A DNA stretch of 64,000 nucleotides, taken from Citrobacter sp. Cu233 (GTDB taxonomy: Bacteria > Pseudomonadota > Gammaproteobacteria > Enterobacterales > Enterobacteriaceae). The translations under genes were made by a program, and so were the position numbers. Below are positions 33,704 to 43,494 of the stretch, in pieces. The notes beneath the pieces are model-generated. The model worked only from the letters and a program-made list of their open reading frames with translations. It was not told the DNA's origin and made no database searches. Numbering within the stretch: position 1 is the first letter of the stretch; the number at the start of each line of letters is the position of its first letter. The stretch is taken from assembly GCF_030332225.1 (NCBI RefSeq), contig NZ_JAOWIF010000031.1:434001-498000 (forward strand). The letters run 5' to 3'.

Positions 33704-34753
33704 TTATGCCATCAGTGCGTGGATAGCGAGGTTAATCGCGCCACCGCCAACAATCAGCCAGACAAACAGCAGCAGGGCCATCAGTAACGGTTTAGCACCG
33801 GCATTTTTCAGGGCGCTAACGTGAGTGGTCAGCCCCAGCGCGGCCATCGCCATTGCCAGCAAAATGGTATCCAGTGTTACCAGCATGTTCACTACCGACT
33901 GCGGCAGAAAGTGGAACGAGTTAAAAATCGCGACCACAATGAACAGGATGGCAAACCACGGAATGGTGATTTTGCTTTTCTCTCCGCCGGTTGCCGGAGA
34001 CAGTTGTTTAACACGTGCCGCCAGGATGATGAGGAATGGAGCCAGCATCATGACACGCAGCATTTTAGCAATGACGGCTGCGTTTTCAGCTTCCGGGGTG
34101 ATTGCATGCCCGGCAGCAACAACCTGTGCGACTTCATGCATCGTGGAGCCAATATAAATCCCGTAGGTTTCCGGGCTAAACCAGTGCGAAAGCCACGGGT
34201 ACATCGCCGGGTACAGGAAGATAGCGATGGTCCCGAAGATGACCACGGTAGCAACGGCGACCGTTACCTTACTGGCTTCAGCTTTCACCACCGGCTCGGA
34301 GGCTAATACCGCAGCAGCACCACAAATGCTGCTCCCCGCGCCAATCAGCCAACTGGTGTGTTTGTCCAGACCAAATACTTTCTGCCCGAGGAAGCAGGCC
34401 AGCATAAAGGTGCTGCTGAGCGTCAGGACATCGATGACGATACCGCTGACACCCACGTCGGCTATTTGGGCGAAGGTGAGGCGGAAACCATAAAGGATGA
34501 TCCCCAGACGCAGTAAATGTTGTTTGGCAAACAGCACGCCACCGTCACAGCTTTTCCAGATTTGTGGATACACGGTGTTGCCGATAACCATCCCGAATAA
34601 GATGGCTAAGGTGAGGGCGCTGAACCCGGCACCTGCGACGGCGGGAATGGAACCTCCCCATAAGGCGGCTCCGGTGATAACTGCGCTCAGGGCAAGTCCC
34701 GGAATAAAATGCCACACTGTACGACGATGATTCTGTAGGGCGAGTTCAGTCAT
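33704..34753 (-). CDS. yeiH: UPF0324 membrane protein YeiH
   Basis: 349 aa from the ATG at 34753, which has AGGAGGGG upstream and gives the E. coli-length protein (start MTELALQNHRRTVWHF). It has about ten transmembrane helices, with conserved LRLGIILYGFRLTF, GAGSSICGAAAVLA and STMHEVAQVVAAGHA motifs of the YeiH/UPF0324 family. It is divergent from the LysR gene yeiE, its known regulator in E. coli. The family has been linked to sulfonate or sulfite transport, but the substrate is not established. Confidence 0.93.
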   Translation of the reverse strand: MTELALQNHRRTVWHFIPGLALSAVITGAALWGGSIPAVAGAGFSALTLAILFGMVIGNTVYPQIWKSCDGGVLFAKQHLLRLGIILYGFRLTFAQIADVGVSGIVIDVLTLSSTFMLACFLGQKVFGLDKHTSWLIGAGSSICGAAAVLASEPVVKAEASKVTVAVATVVIFGTIAIFLYPAMYPWLSHWFSPETYGIYIGSTMHEVAQVVAAGHAITPEAENAAVIAKMLRVMMLAPFLIILAARVKQLSPATGGEKSKITIPWFAILFIVVAIFNSFHFLPQSVVNMLVTLDTILLAMAMAALGLTTHVSALKNAGAKPLLMALLLFVWLIVGGGAINLAIHALMA

Positions 34754-34886
34754 AACCCCTCCTGAACAATTTGAATGATTTCTTGGCAAAAATTGTAAGG
34801 TGAAGTGGCTTAAAAATAAAATTGATTATATATTTATAATTAATCTTTATAAGTGGTAAGCACGGGCTACCCGGTGGAAAACGACT

Positions 34887-35768
34887 ATGCATATCACCCT
34901 GCGACAACTTGAAGTGTTTGCTGAGGTACTGAAAAGCGGCTCGACGACCCAGGCTTCTGTCATGCTGTCATTGTCGCAATCAGCGGTGAGCGCGGCGCTG
35001 ACCGATTTAGAGGGGCAACTTGGCGTGCAACTGTTTGACCGCGTCGGTAAGCGGCTGGTGGTCAATGAGCACGGGCGTTTACTCTATCCGCGTGCGTTGG
35101 CATTGCTTGAGCAGACGACAGAAATCGAACAGCTTTTTCGTGAAGATAATGGCGCGATTCGCGTCTATGCCAGTAGCACCATCGGCAACTATATTTTACC
35201 TGCCATGATTGCAGGTTATCGGCGTGATTTCCCCGATTTGCCGCTGGAACTCAGCGTGGGCAACAGCCAGGATGTTATCAATGCAGTGCTGGATTTTCGG
35301 GTCGACATCGGGCTTATCGAAGGGCCATGTCACAGTACAGAGATCATCTCTGAACCGTGGCTGGAAGATGAACTGGTGGTGTTTGCTGCGCCGTCATCGC
35401 CGCTAACCACAGGTCCCGTGACGCTGGAACAACTTGCGGCTTCGCCCTGGATCCTGCGCGAACGAGGGTCCGGTACCCGTGAGTTGGTGGATTACCTGCT
35501 ATTGTCTCATCTACCAAGATTTCAGATGGCAATGGAGTTGGGTAACTCTGAGGCTATTAAACATGCTGTTCGTCATGGCCTGGGGATCAGCTGCTTGTCG
35601 CGTCGGGTTATTGCAGAACAACTGCAGGCAGGAACGTTAAGCGAAGTTCCGGTGCCGTTGCCACGTCTGGTCCGCACGCTTTGGCGCGTCCATCATCGGC
35701 AAAAACATCTTTCAAACTCGCTGCTGCGTTTTTTACGTTATAGCGACCAGGTAGAGCAGGTTGAATAA
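34887..35768 (+). CDS. yeiE: LysR-type regulator YeiE
   Basis: 293 aa with an N-terminal winged HTH ([20 protein letters not shown]..., [16 protein letters not shown]) and a two-lobed effector-binding domain. It is homologous to CysB/CbbR-like LTTRs. In E. coli and relatives YeiE controls the divergent yeiH and has been tied to iron homeostasis or sulfite response. It shares a 133-bp AT-rich promoter gap with yeiH. Confidence 0.94.
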   Translation: MHITLRQLEVFAEVLKSGSTTQASVMLSLSQSAVSAALTDLEGQLGVQLFDRVGKRLVVNEHGRLLYPRALALLEQTTEIEQLFREDNGAIRVYASSTIGNYILPAMIAGYRRDFPDLPLELSVGNSQDVINAVLDFRVDIGLIEGPCHSTEIISEPWLEDELVVFAAPSSPLTTGPVTLEQLAASPWILRERGSGTRELVDYLLLSHLPRFQMAMELGNSEAIKHAVRHGLGISCLSRRVIAEQLQAGTLSEVPVPLPRLVRTLWRVHHRQKHLSNSLLRFLRYSDQVEQVE

Positions 35769-35963
35769 GACGCGGATGCGTCGCACCTGCAATGAACACC
35801 CCATCTTCAACTGAGGGCAATCGTTATAGGTTGCCCAGTTTCTGCTTTACTTATAATCCGCGGCCAGTCATGAAGGTCTCTTATAACAGCGCATTTGTGC
35901 CGGAAGAATGCCATTTCGTCTGCTACAATCGCGCCTCATTTTTTGGATGGATAGCATTTTCAC

Positions 35964-37433
35964 ATGGTTTCCGAAACTAAAACCACAGAAGCGCCCACGC
36001 TACGCCGTGAACTGAAGGCGCGTCACCTGACGATGATCGCCATTGGTGGTTCCATCGGAACGGGTCTTTTCGTTGCATCTGGTGCAACCATTTCTGCGGC
36101 GGGTCCTGGCGGCGCGCTGTTTTCCTATATTCTGATTGGCCTGATGGTGTACTTCCTGATGACCAGTCTTGGTGAGCTGGCAGCCTATATGCCGGTTTCC
36201 GGTTCGTTCTCTACCTACGGTCAGAACTATGTAGAAGAAGGCTTTGGCTTCGCGCTCGGCTGGAACTACTGGTACAACTGGGCGGTGACTATCGCCGTGG
36301 ACCTGGTGGCCGCACAATTGGTAATGAGCTGGTGGTTCCCGGATACGCCAGGCTGGATCTGGAGTGCGTTGTTCCTTGGCGTTATCTTCCTGCTGAACTA
36401 CATCTCGGTACGTGGATTTGGCGAAGCGGAGTATTGGTTCTCACTGATCAAAGTTACCACCGTGATTATCTTCATCGTGGTTGGCGTGATGATGATTATC
36501 GGTATCTTCAAAGGTGCTCAACCGGTGGGGTGGAGTAACTGGACTACAGGTGATGCCCCCTTTGCTGGCGGCTTTGCAGCCATGATCGGTGTGGCGATGA
36601 TCGTCGGCTTCTCATTCCAGGGAACCGAGTTGATTGGTATCGCCGCGGGAGAATCTGAAGATCCTGAGAAGAACATTCCACGCGCGGTGCGCCAGGTATT
36701 CTGGCGAATCCTGCTGTTCTATGTGTTCGCGATTTTGATTATCAGCCTGATTATCCCGTATACCGATCCGAGCCTGCTGCGCAATGATGTAAAAGACATC
36801 AGCGTCAGCCCGTTCACGCTGGTATTCCAGCACGCGGGTCTGCTGTCTGCAGCGGCGGTGATGAACGCCGTTATCCTGACGGCGGTGCTGTCGGCGGGCA
36901 ACTCCGGCATGTATGCATCAACACGTATGCTCTACACCCTGGCATGTGACGGTAAAGCGCCGCGTATTTTCTCTAAACTGTCTCGTGGTGGCGTACCGCG
37001 TAACGCGCTGTACGCGACGACTGTCGTGGCAGGTCTGTGCTTCCTGACATCCATGTTTGGTAACCAGACTGTGTACCTGTGGCTGTTGAACACCTCCGGG
37101 ATGACGGGCTTTATCGCCTGGCTGGGAATTGCAATTAGTCACTATCGTTTCCGTCGTGGTTATGTGTTGCAGGGCCATGATATTAAGGATCTGCCGTATC
37201 GTTCTGGCTTCTTCCCTCTGGGGCCGATCTTTGCCTTTGTCCTGTGCTTGATCATTACCCTGGGTCAAAACTACGAAGCGTTCCTGAAAGATACCATTGA
37301 CTGGGGCGGCGTAATGGCAACCTACATTGGTATCCCGCTGTTCCTGATCATCTGGTTTGGCTATAAGCTGACCAAGGGAACCCGTTTCGTTCGTTACAGC
37401 GAAATGCACTTTCCGAAACGTGTGAAGAAGTAA
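35964..37433 (+). CDS. lysP: Lysine-specific permease LysP
   Basis: 489 aa, the E. coli length. It is an APC-family lysine:H+ symporter of the inner membrane with 12 predicted helices. The first-helix motif is MIAIGGSIGTGLFVASGA and the conserved loop is GESEDPEKNIPRAV. In E. coli it also holds CadC inactive when lysine is low and is activated by ArgP. A likely -10 (TACAAT) lies about 40 bp upstream. Repeats follow the gene. Confidence 0.97.
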   Translation: MVSETKTTEAPTLRRELKARHLTMIAIGGSIGTGLFVASGATISAAGPGGALFSYILIGLMVYFLMTSLGELAAYMPVSGSFSTYGQNYVEEGFGFALGWNYWYNWAVTIAVDLVAAQLVMSWWFPDTPGWIWSALFLGVIFLLNYISVRGFGEAEYWFSLIKVTTVIIFIVVGVMMIIGIFKGAQPVGWSNWTTGDAPFAGGFAAMIGVAMIVGFSFQGTELIGIAAGESEDPEKNIPRAVRQVFWRILLFYVFAILIISLIIPYTDPSLLRNDVKDISVSPFTLVFQHAGLLSAAAVMNAVILTAVLSAGNSGMYASTRMLYTLACDGKAPRIFSKLSRGGVPRNALYATTVVAGLCFLTSMFGNQTVYLWLLNTSGMTGFIAWLGIAISHYRFRRGYVLQGHDIKDLPYRSGFFPLGPIFAFVLCLIITLGQNYEAFLKDTIDWGGVMATYIGIPLFLIIWFGYKLTKGTRFVRYSEMHFPKRVKK

Positions 37434-37440
37434 TCTTGTA

Positions 37441-37516
37441 CCTGATGGCACCGTGCTTATCCGGCCTACGTAAGATAGTGTAGGTCGGGTAAGGCCTCCG
37501 TGCTGCCATCCGGCAG
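37441..37516. repeat. REP/BIME after lysP
   Basis: CTGATGGCACCGTGCTTATC then CGGCCTACG, and the inverse unit GTAGGTCGGGTAAGGC...GTGCTGCCATCCGGCAG: a degenerate pair of REP units. Confidence 0.75.
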
Positions 37517-37530
37517 ACGATAACCCTCCC

Positions 37531-37918
37531 TCGGGGCCGAGCCTGCGTCCCTGCAGGCCGTCCCCTCTGCCCGCATCCCTGCGGGCAGCCCCGGTCAGCC
37601 GTCAACACCTCATCGATTTTCAGCCGGACCGGAGACATCGCTTCAACTCTCTGATTTTCAGTTAAATCTGTTTTGCTGTTCAAACCTGTTCAAATAAAAA
37701 TACAGGTGGTCAGGCGAGGCTGGCCCGGCTGAAAATTGCCGACGTGTTTCCGTAAGGCCGGGAGAACCCGCAGGGATGCGGGTTCAGGGGGCGTGCGACA
37801 GGGATGTTGCATCGCGCCCGGCCCGGTAGCCTGGAGGAATAAGCGGAGGGGACCGCGGAGCGGCAATTTTCCCGCCGGGAGCCGGGATTGTTAAGGGTGC
37901 GGCGATAGCACCCTTAAC
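37531..37918. repeat. MITE-like structured inverted repeat
   Basis: A ~300 bp near-palindrome. The left arm (37531-37630) has hairpin GCCTGCG-TCC-CTGCAGGC, hairpin GCCCGCATCCCTGCGGGC, and ATTTTCAGCCGGACC. The right arm (37721-37830) has the inverted equivalents in mirror order: GGCCCGGCTGAAAAT, hairpin ACCCGCAGGGATGCGGGT, hairpin GCGACAGGGATGTTGCATCGC. A perfect 11-bp hairpin GTTAAGGGTGC / GCACCCTTAAC follows at 37890-37918. No ORF of note. It looks like a non-autonomous mobile repeat or a structured RNA locus, not named by me. Confidence 0.65.
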
Positions 37919-38092
37919 ACGTTCACTGGCGTTCAGTGTACAGAGAAGCGATGAACATGAGGTGAACGGAACCCTTTCTCTGAGAGAGCATGTTCATTAC
38001 CTCGCCAATACATGTTGATGCTTTCTGAAACTAAAATGTTAACTGAACAGCATTTGGCATGGTGAGTGCCGGGGTTATTTATTGTCCAAAAC

Positions 38093-40078
38093 TTAGAAGT
38101 TGTAAGTCAGGCCAACCGTGTAACGACGTCCATCAAGAACGGTGTCGTAGGTATCGTAATCGATTTGTTTATCCAGCACGTTATACACGCCAGCAGTAAG
38201 CAGTACATCTTTAGTTGCATAGTAACGCATACCAATATCCACCTGGGTATAGGAAGGAGTACCTTGTGCCATGGAGGTACGGCTCAGGTATTCAGACGTT
38301 TTCCCGCGCAGATTCAAACGGCTCCAGAAACCGAGATCCTGGGTGGCCTGCCAGTCCAGCGTGGTGTTGAACATATGCTTCGGCATTTTGTTCAACGGCT
38401 GGCCGGAGAACTGACCGCTTTTCTGCTCAGATTCCGTATAGGTATAGTTCGCTGTCCAGTTGACGTCGGAGGTGATTTTCCAGCCGAAGGTGGATTCGAC
38501 ACCGCGCATATTGGCTTTATCAACGTTAACGCGATCGCTGACAAAGTCATAATGGGTATTGCCGATGGTGCAGGCCGGATCGGCACTGCTGTTACAGCGG
38601 CGAACTTCGGTGATTTTGTTTTTGAAGTCAGTATTGAACAACGTAACGCCTGCGTTGAGGTCGTTGCCGTTATCCCACAGTAAACCGATCTCTTCGCTCA
38701 GGCTTTTTTCTGGTTTCAGATCCGGGTTGCCGACGATGATACCGTTAAGACGACCGCCACCGGTCACTTGCCCCCAGCTTGCAGAAGACTGGCGCAGATC
38801 CGGGGCGCGATAGCCCGCAGAAACACCTCCTTTTAAGGTCCACTGATCGCTCAGGTGCCATACGCCATAGCCGCGCGGCGTCCAGTTGTCACCGTAGTTT
38901 TCATCCTTGTCCATACGCAGACCACCGGTCAGCGTGAAAGTATCGGTAACCGCCCATTCATCTTCGGCAAACAGCGCCCAGCTCCAGCGGGTCAGTTTGT
39001 TCAGACCGTCAGCTGCTTGCAGTTGGTTGCCGTTATCACGCAGTTTTTCATAACGGTATTGCCCGCCAACTGTCAGGGTGTGTGCCCCGAGGAAGACCTG
39101 GTTCTGGTTATTGAAGATCGTGTTGTAGGACTTCATCTGACGACCAGGGTTTTTGGTCTCTTCCTGCTGAACATAGCTGGTACTGTTGAAATCGTCGTAA
39201 TAACCGCTGTGGGTTAATGAATACGTCGTGTGTTCATAGCGGTTGTAGCTTTTGCTGTTTGGCTTACAAACACCGTTACGGCAGTTTTCTGCCGCCATCG
39301 ATTCGCCCGGTGTGCTGTTGCGATCCTGTAGTTCATGCGCGACATCGAAGTCGATGTCATTTTTATCATCTGGCGTAAAGTTCAGGGTTAACCCCCCGTT
39401 ACGCATACGCTGTTCATTGTAGCCATTAACGATTTTATCTTCGGCCCGGTGGGAGAATAAGCCAGTCACCTTCGCGCCGAGTAATCCGTCAATCAATGGC
39501 CCAGACGCATAGGCGTTAGTCTGGTAAATATCGCCGGAATCTCTGTCTTCCTGGAAAGTGGCATCGCCGTGTAGAGAGCCAGTCCAGGCTTTGGTATTCG
39601 ACACTTTCTTGGTGATGACGTTAATGACGCCGCCCATCGCATCGGAGCCGTAGAGGGATGACATCGGGCCGCGGATCACCTCTATACGCTCGATGGATTC
39701 CAGTGGCGGTAGCCAGCCTTGCTCAATACCTGAGTTGTCGCTGTTCGGGCGCGTACCGCGTGTACTGATACGTTTGCCGTTAACCAGGAAGAGCGTGTAT
39801 TGCGAAGCCATACCGCGAATGCTGATATCGCTGCTGCTCCCCCCACCGGTGACGACAACGCCAGGGACATCTTTTAGCGCATCGGTAACATCTCGATAGG
39901 CTTTGTCCTCAATCTGCTGTTTGGTAATAACAGATATCGAGGCGGGAGCATCCTGAATCTTCTGCTCGAAGCCGGTAGCGGTAACAACTACGGTGTCTTG
40001 TTCAGCGGCATGGCCGAGTGATGGGAGACTGGCGACGCATACTGCGGCAGCTACAGCCTTAACGTGAGGTATAGTCAT
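38093..40078 (-). CDS. cirA: TonB-dependent siderophore receptor at the cirA position
   Basis: 661 aa from the ATG at 40078, which gives a signal peptide (VKAVAAAVCVASLPSLGHAA) and a receptor of normal length; the longer frame to 40216 is not plausible. It has a TonB box DTVVVTATG, plug domain (DAPASISVITKQQIEDK, IERIEVIRGPMSSLYGSDAMGG), a 22-strand barrel and terminal aromatic LTYNF. The position between lysP and yeiG is that of cirA, but internal segments (GIEQGWLPPLESIERIEV, KGGVSAGYRAPDLR) resemble Vibrio IrgA or E. coli IreA more than K-12 CirA. Ligand probably a catecholate siderophore. A Fur-box-like site lies upstream. Confidence 0.85.
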   Translation of the reverse strand: MTIPHVKAVAAAVCVASLPSLGHAAEQDTVVVTATGFEQKIQDAPASISVITKQQIEDKAYRDVTDALKDVPGVVVTGGGSSSDISIRGMASQYTLFLVNGKRISTRGTRPNSDNSGIEQGWLPPLESIERIEVIRGPMSSLYGSDAMGGVINVITKKVSNTKAWTGSLHGDATFQEDRDSGDIYQTNAYASGPLIDGLLGAKVTGLFSHRAEDKIVNGYNEQRMRNGGLTLNFTPDDKNDIDFDVAHELQDRNSTPGESMAAENCRNGVCKPNSKSYNRYEHTTYSLTHSGYYDDFNSTSYVQQEETKNPGRQMKSYNTIFNNQNQVFLGAHTLTVGGQYRYEKLRDNGNQLQAADGLNKLTRWSWALFAEDEWAVTDTFTLTGGLRMDKDENYGDNWTPRGYGVWHLSDQWTLKGGVSAGYRAPDLRQSSASWGQVTGGGRLNGIIVGNPDLKPEKSLSEEIGLLWDNGNDLNAGVTLFNTDFKNKITEVRRCNSSADPACTIGNTHYDFVSDRVNVDKANMRGVESTFGWKITSDVNWTANYTYTESEQKSGQFSGQPLNKMPKHMFNTTLDWQATQDLGFWSRLNLRGKTSEYLSRTSMAQGTPSYTQVDIGMRYYATKDVLLTAGVYNVLDKQIDYDTYDTVLDGRRYTVGLTYNF

Positions 40079-40214
40079 TTGTATCATTCCATTTAAATGA
40101 ATCAAACTGCGTGTCATATGAAAGGCCATGACAATTGTATGTATTTGTCTTTTAAGGACTCTTTTCAGTAAAGAAGCGGGAGGATTGTACAAAAGTATGA
40201 ATCTTTGTAAACAC

Positions 40215-40235
40215 AAATGATAATAGAAATCATTT
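40215..40235 (-). promoter_or_regulatory. Fur box upstream of the siderophore receptor
   Basis: AAATGATAATAGAAATCATT (40215-40234) is a near-palindrome close to the Fur consensus GATAATGATAATCATTATC. It lies about 140 bp upstream of the chosen start and predicts iron repression. Confidence 0.75.
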
Positions 40236-40352
40236 ATGTTTGATGTGATTAACGAGGAAAGTCTTTTTGATTCAGTGAGATAGCAGTTAAATAAAAAAGG
40301 AGAAAAAGTGAAGAAAAGATGGAGAAGTAAAGAGGGCTAACGCCCTCCAGGA

Positions 40353-41189
40353 TTACTTCAGCAAATATTGAGCGTGAAAGCGCAGATGATCTTCAATGAA
40401 CGATGAAATAAAGTAATAGCTGTGATCGTAGCCTGGCTGGATGCGTAGTGTCATCGGCCATGCGGTCTGACGCGCCGTTTCGGCCAGCACCGCGGGCTGC
40501 AGCTGATCGGCAAGAAACTGATCGCTATCACCCTGATCAATCAGCGTTGGAATCGCATCTTCTGGCTTACTGGCTAACATCAACGCGCAGCTATCCCACT
40601 CTGCCCATAGCGACTTATCCGTGCCCAGATAGGCGTTAAAGGCTTTCTCACCCCACGGTACGCGACATGGATTAACGATGGGGGCGAAGGCAGAAACGCT
40701 GGTGTATTTGCCAGGGTTTTTCAGCGCCATAATCAGTGCGCCATGCCCCCCCATTGAGTGCCCGCTGATGGCGCAGCGATCGCTGACGTTAAAGTGTGAC
40801 TGAATGAGTGCCGGCAGCTCATCACGCAGATAGTCATACATGCGGAAATGTGAGGCCCACGGCTGCTGCGTGGCATTGAGATAAAATCCGGCACCCTGGC
40901 CTAAATCGTAGCCTTCATCATTGGCGACCTGTTCCCCACGCGGGCTGGTATCGGGCATCACCAGAACGATGCCCAGTTCAGCCGCAATACGTTGTGCCCC
41001 GGCTTTAGTGGTGAAGTTTTCATCATTGCAGGTCAAACCTGACAGCCAGTACAGCACCGGAGGCGGGGTGTTATCCTGGGGGGGTGGAAGAAAAATACTA
41101 AAGGTCATGGTGCAATTTAACGTGATGGCGTCGTGACGCCAGCGTTGCTGCCAGCCTTCAAAACAGCGGTGCTCTTCAAGCATTTCCAT
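40353..41189 (-). CDS. yeiG: S-formylglutathione hydrolase YeiG
   Basis: 278 aa esterase D/FGH family alpha/beta hydrolase, matching E. coli YeiG length. It hydrolyses S-formylglutathione to formate and glutathione in formaldehyde detoxification. The nucleophile Ser lies in [16 protein letters not shown]; other family segments are [15 protein letters not shown] and [20 protein letters not shown] near the C terminus with the catalytic His. The paralogue FrmB and the frm operon are not in the window. Confidence 0.95.
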   Translation of the reverse strand: MEMLEEHRCFEGWQQRWRHDAITLNCTMTFSIFLPPPQDNTPPPVLYWLSGLTCNDENFTTKAGAQRIAAELGIVLVMPDTSPRGEQVANDEGYDLGQGAGFYLNATQQPWASHFRMYDYLRDELPALIQSHFNVSDRCAISGHSMGGHGALIMALKNPGKYTSVSAFAPIVNPCRVPWGEKAFNAYLGTDKSLWAEWDSCALMLASKPEDAIPTLIDQGDSDQFLADQLQPAVLAETARQTAWPMTLRIQPGYDHSYYFISSFIEDHLRFHAQYLLK

Positions 41190-41510
41190 GCGTGGCTCCT
41201 TGTTGTGTTGAACCTGAATCTGTTTGCGAATTCACCATAATACAGATTATTCATTGCACTGTGAGTAACTTTCACTTCCGCATTGAGCAAACATACTTCA
41301 TCATCTATATAACTTTACATTAACACTCGAATTCACCCGGATGAACGGCGTATGGAATACGTGCGCTAAAAGGCAGCACCAATTTCAATAATTATCGCGG
41401 TGAATACTGGATTATGTGCGCCGCCTCACGCACAATGTTCTGGCTGTGATACAGCCTAAAAACTTTGCCCCACGCAGGGCAGAGGCGCCACACCTGCAGG
41501 AGAAAAAGAA
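41190..41510. other. Divergent gap yeiG / folE
   Basis: 321 bp. It should hold the promoters of both genes. I see no ORF, repeat or clear operator. The folE start is preceded by CAGGAGAAAAAGAA. Confidence 0.4.
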
Positions 41511-42179
41511 ATGTCATCACTCAGTAAAGAAGCGGCCCTGGTTCATGAAGCGCTGGTCGCGCGTGGTCTCGAAACACCACTACGCCCGCCCGTGCAAGAG
41601 ATGGATAACGAAACGCGCAAACGTCTTATCTCCGGACATATGACCGAGATTATGCAATTGCTCAATCTTGATTTGAGCGATGACAGTCTGATGGAAACTC
41701 CACATCGCATTGCAAAAATGTATGTCGATGAGATTTTCTCCGGCCTCGATTACGCCAATTTCCCTAAAATCACCGTCATTGAAAATAAGATGAAGGTTGA
41801 TGAGATGGTCACGGTTCGTGATATCACGCTGACCAGCACCTGCGAACATCACTTCGTCACGATTGATGGCAAAGCGACGGTGGCCTATATCCCGAAAGAT
41901 TCGGTGATCGGCCTGTCGAAGATTAACCGCATTGTGCAGTTCTTCGCCCAGCGCCCGCAGGTCCAGGAACGGCTGACTCAGCAAATTCTAACCGCGCTGC
42001 AAACGCTGCTCGGGACGAATAATGTGGCGGTTTCAATTGATGCTGTGCATTACTGTGTGAAAGCGCGTGGTATCCGTGATGCGACCAGCGCCACCACCAC
42101 TACCTCGCTTGGCGGATTGTTTAAGTCCAGCCAGAATACGCGTCAGGAATTCCTGCGCGCCGTGCGTCACCACAACTGA
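41511..42179 (+). CDS. folE: GTP cyclohydrolase I FolE
   Basis: 222 aa, the E. coli length. It converts GTP to 7,8-dihydroneopterin triphosphate, the first step of tetrahydrofolate synthesis. The zinc site and active site are visible: [19 protein letters not shown] (Cys111, His114 region), [19 protein letters not shown] and [12 protein letters not shown] with the third zinc Cys. It lies 14 bp upstream of yeiB on the same strand. Confidence 0.98.
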   Translation: MSSLSKEAALVHEALVARGLETPLRPPVQEMDNETRKRLISGHMTEIMQLLNLDLSDDSLMETPHRIAKMYVDEIFSGLDYANFPKITVIENKMKVDEMVTVRDITLTSTCEHHFVTIDGKATVAYIPKDSVIGLSKINRIVQFFAQRPQVQERLTQQILTALQTLLGTNNVAVSIDAVHYCVKARGIRDATSATTTTSLGGLFKSSQNTRQEFLRAVRHHN

Positions 42180-42193
42180 TCAGGGCAGGGGCC

Positions 42194-43351
42194 ATGGAGC
42201 GTAATGTCACGCTGGATTTTATTCGTGGCGTCGCCATCCTCGGTATCCTGCTTCTCAATATTAGCGCCTTTGGTCTGCCAAAGGCGGCCTATCTGAATCC
42301 TGCCTGGTACGGCAATATTACTCCGTCAGATGCCTGGACCTGGGCTGTGCTTGATCTCTTTGCGCAGGTGAAATTCCTCACGCTGTTTGCGCTGCTGTTT
42401 GGCGCAGGTTTGCAGATGCTGCTACCGCGAGGCAAACATTGGATCCAGTCGCGACTCACTTTGCTGGTTTTGCTGGGGTTTATTCACGGTTTGCTGTTCT
42501 GGGATGGCGATATCCTGCTGGCGTATGGCCTCATCGGGCTGATTTGCTGGCGGTTGGTTCGTGATGCCCCTTCAGTCAAAAGTCTGTTTAATACCGGCGT
42601 GTTGCTCTATCTGGTGGGCGTTGGTGTGCTGTTATTGCTGGGATTTATTTCCGGAAGTGAGACCAGTCGGGCCTGGACACCGGATGCTTCTGCGTTGCTG
42701 TATGAGAAATACTGGAAGATTAACGGCGGTATGGAAGCGGTCAGCAATCGCGTAGATATGCTGTCAGGCAGCTTACTGGCGCTGGGGGCACAGTACGGCT
42801 GGCAGTTGGCGGGGATGATGCTGCTGGGAGCGGCATTGATGCGCAGTGGTTGGCTGAAAGGGCAGTACAGTTTGCAGCACTATCGACGTACCGGCGCGTT
42901 ATTGGTCATTATTGGCATTGCGATTAACCTGCCTGCTATCGTTGCGCAGTGGCATCTGGATTGGGCATATCGCTGGTGCGCTTTTTTGTTGCAGGCTCCG
43001 CGCGAGCTGGGAGCGCCGTTTCAGACAATTGGCTATGCCGCGTTGCTGTTTGGTTTCTGGCCGCAGCTTAGCCGCTTAAAATGGGTTGTTGCGATAGCCT
43101 GCGTTGGGCGCATGGCGTTGACCAACTATCTGTTACAAACCTTGATTTGCACCACGCTGTTTTATCAATTCGGCTTATTTATGAAATATGACCGACTGGC
43201 GCTGCTGTTATTTGTCATTCCGGTCTGGGCCGTTAACCTGCTTTTCTCCGTCATTTGGTTGCGTTTTTACCGGCAAGGCCCGGTAGAATGGCTATGGCGT
43301 CAATTAACCCTGCGTGCGTCAGGGACATCATTACCGCGAACATCCAGATAA
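42194..43351 (+). CDS. yeiB: DUF418 membrane protein YeiB
   Basis: 385 aa polytopic inner-membrane protein with about ten helices. The N terminus LDFIRGVAILGILLLNISAF is the hallmark of the DUF418/YeiB group; the C-terminal DUF418 domain includes GRMALTNYLLQTLICTTLF and PVEWLWRQLT. Function unknown; relatives are proposed transporters or acyltransferase-like proteins. It is probably co-transcribed with folE. Confidence 0.93.
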   Translation: MERNVTLDFIRGVAILGILLLNISAFGLPKAAYLNPAWYGNITPSDAWTWAVLDLFAQVKFLTLFALLFGAGLQMLLPRGKHWIQSRLTLLVLLGFIHGLLFWDGDILLAYGLIGLICWRLVRDAPSVKSLFNTGVLLYLVGVGVLLLLGFISGSETSRAWTPDASALLYEKYWKINGGMEAVSNRVDMLSGSLLALGAQYGWQLAGMMLLGAALMRSGWLKGQYSLQHYRRTGALLVIIGIAINLPAIVAQWHLDWAYRWCAFLLQAPRELGAPFQTIGYAALLFGFWPQLSRLKWVVAIACVGRMALTNYLLQTLICTTLFYQFGLFMKYDRLALLLFVIPVWAVNLLFSVIWLRFYRQGPVEWLWRQLTLRASGTSLPRTSR

Positions 43352-43396
43352 CGATCTGGATCACATTCATTAACAAAGTGGATGTAAGCGCTTTCA
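43352..43396 (+). promoter_or_regulatory. CRP-like and GalS/GalR operator before galS
   Basis: CGATCTGGATCACATT (from 43352) is a partial CRP site, and TGTAAGCGCTTTCA (43383-43396) matches the gal operator consensus. They lie about 100-140 bp upstream of galS. This fits CRP activation and autorepression as in E. coli. Confidence 0.7.
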
Positions 43397-43494
43397 TTCC
43401 TGTGACATCACTCACGCAGTCCGCTGCGTTGTGCTGACAAAATACACAGCCTGGGGTGTCTGCGGGTAACCGCATCTTAAACAGGGTAGTGAAT

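Noticed and set aside
37348-37683. 111-codon minus-strand ORF beyond lysP
   Set aside because: It is composed of the lysP antisense strand, REP units and the hairpin repeat; codon pattern is not protein-like.
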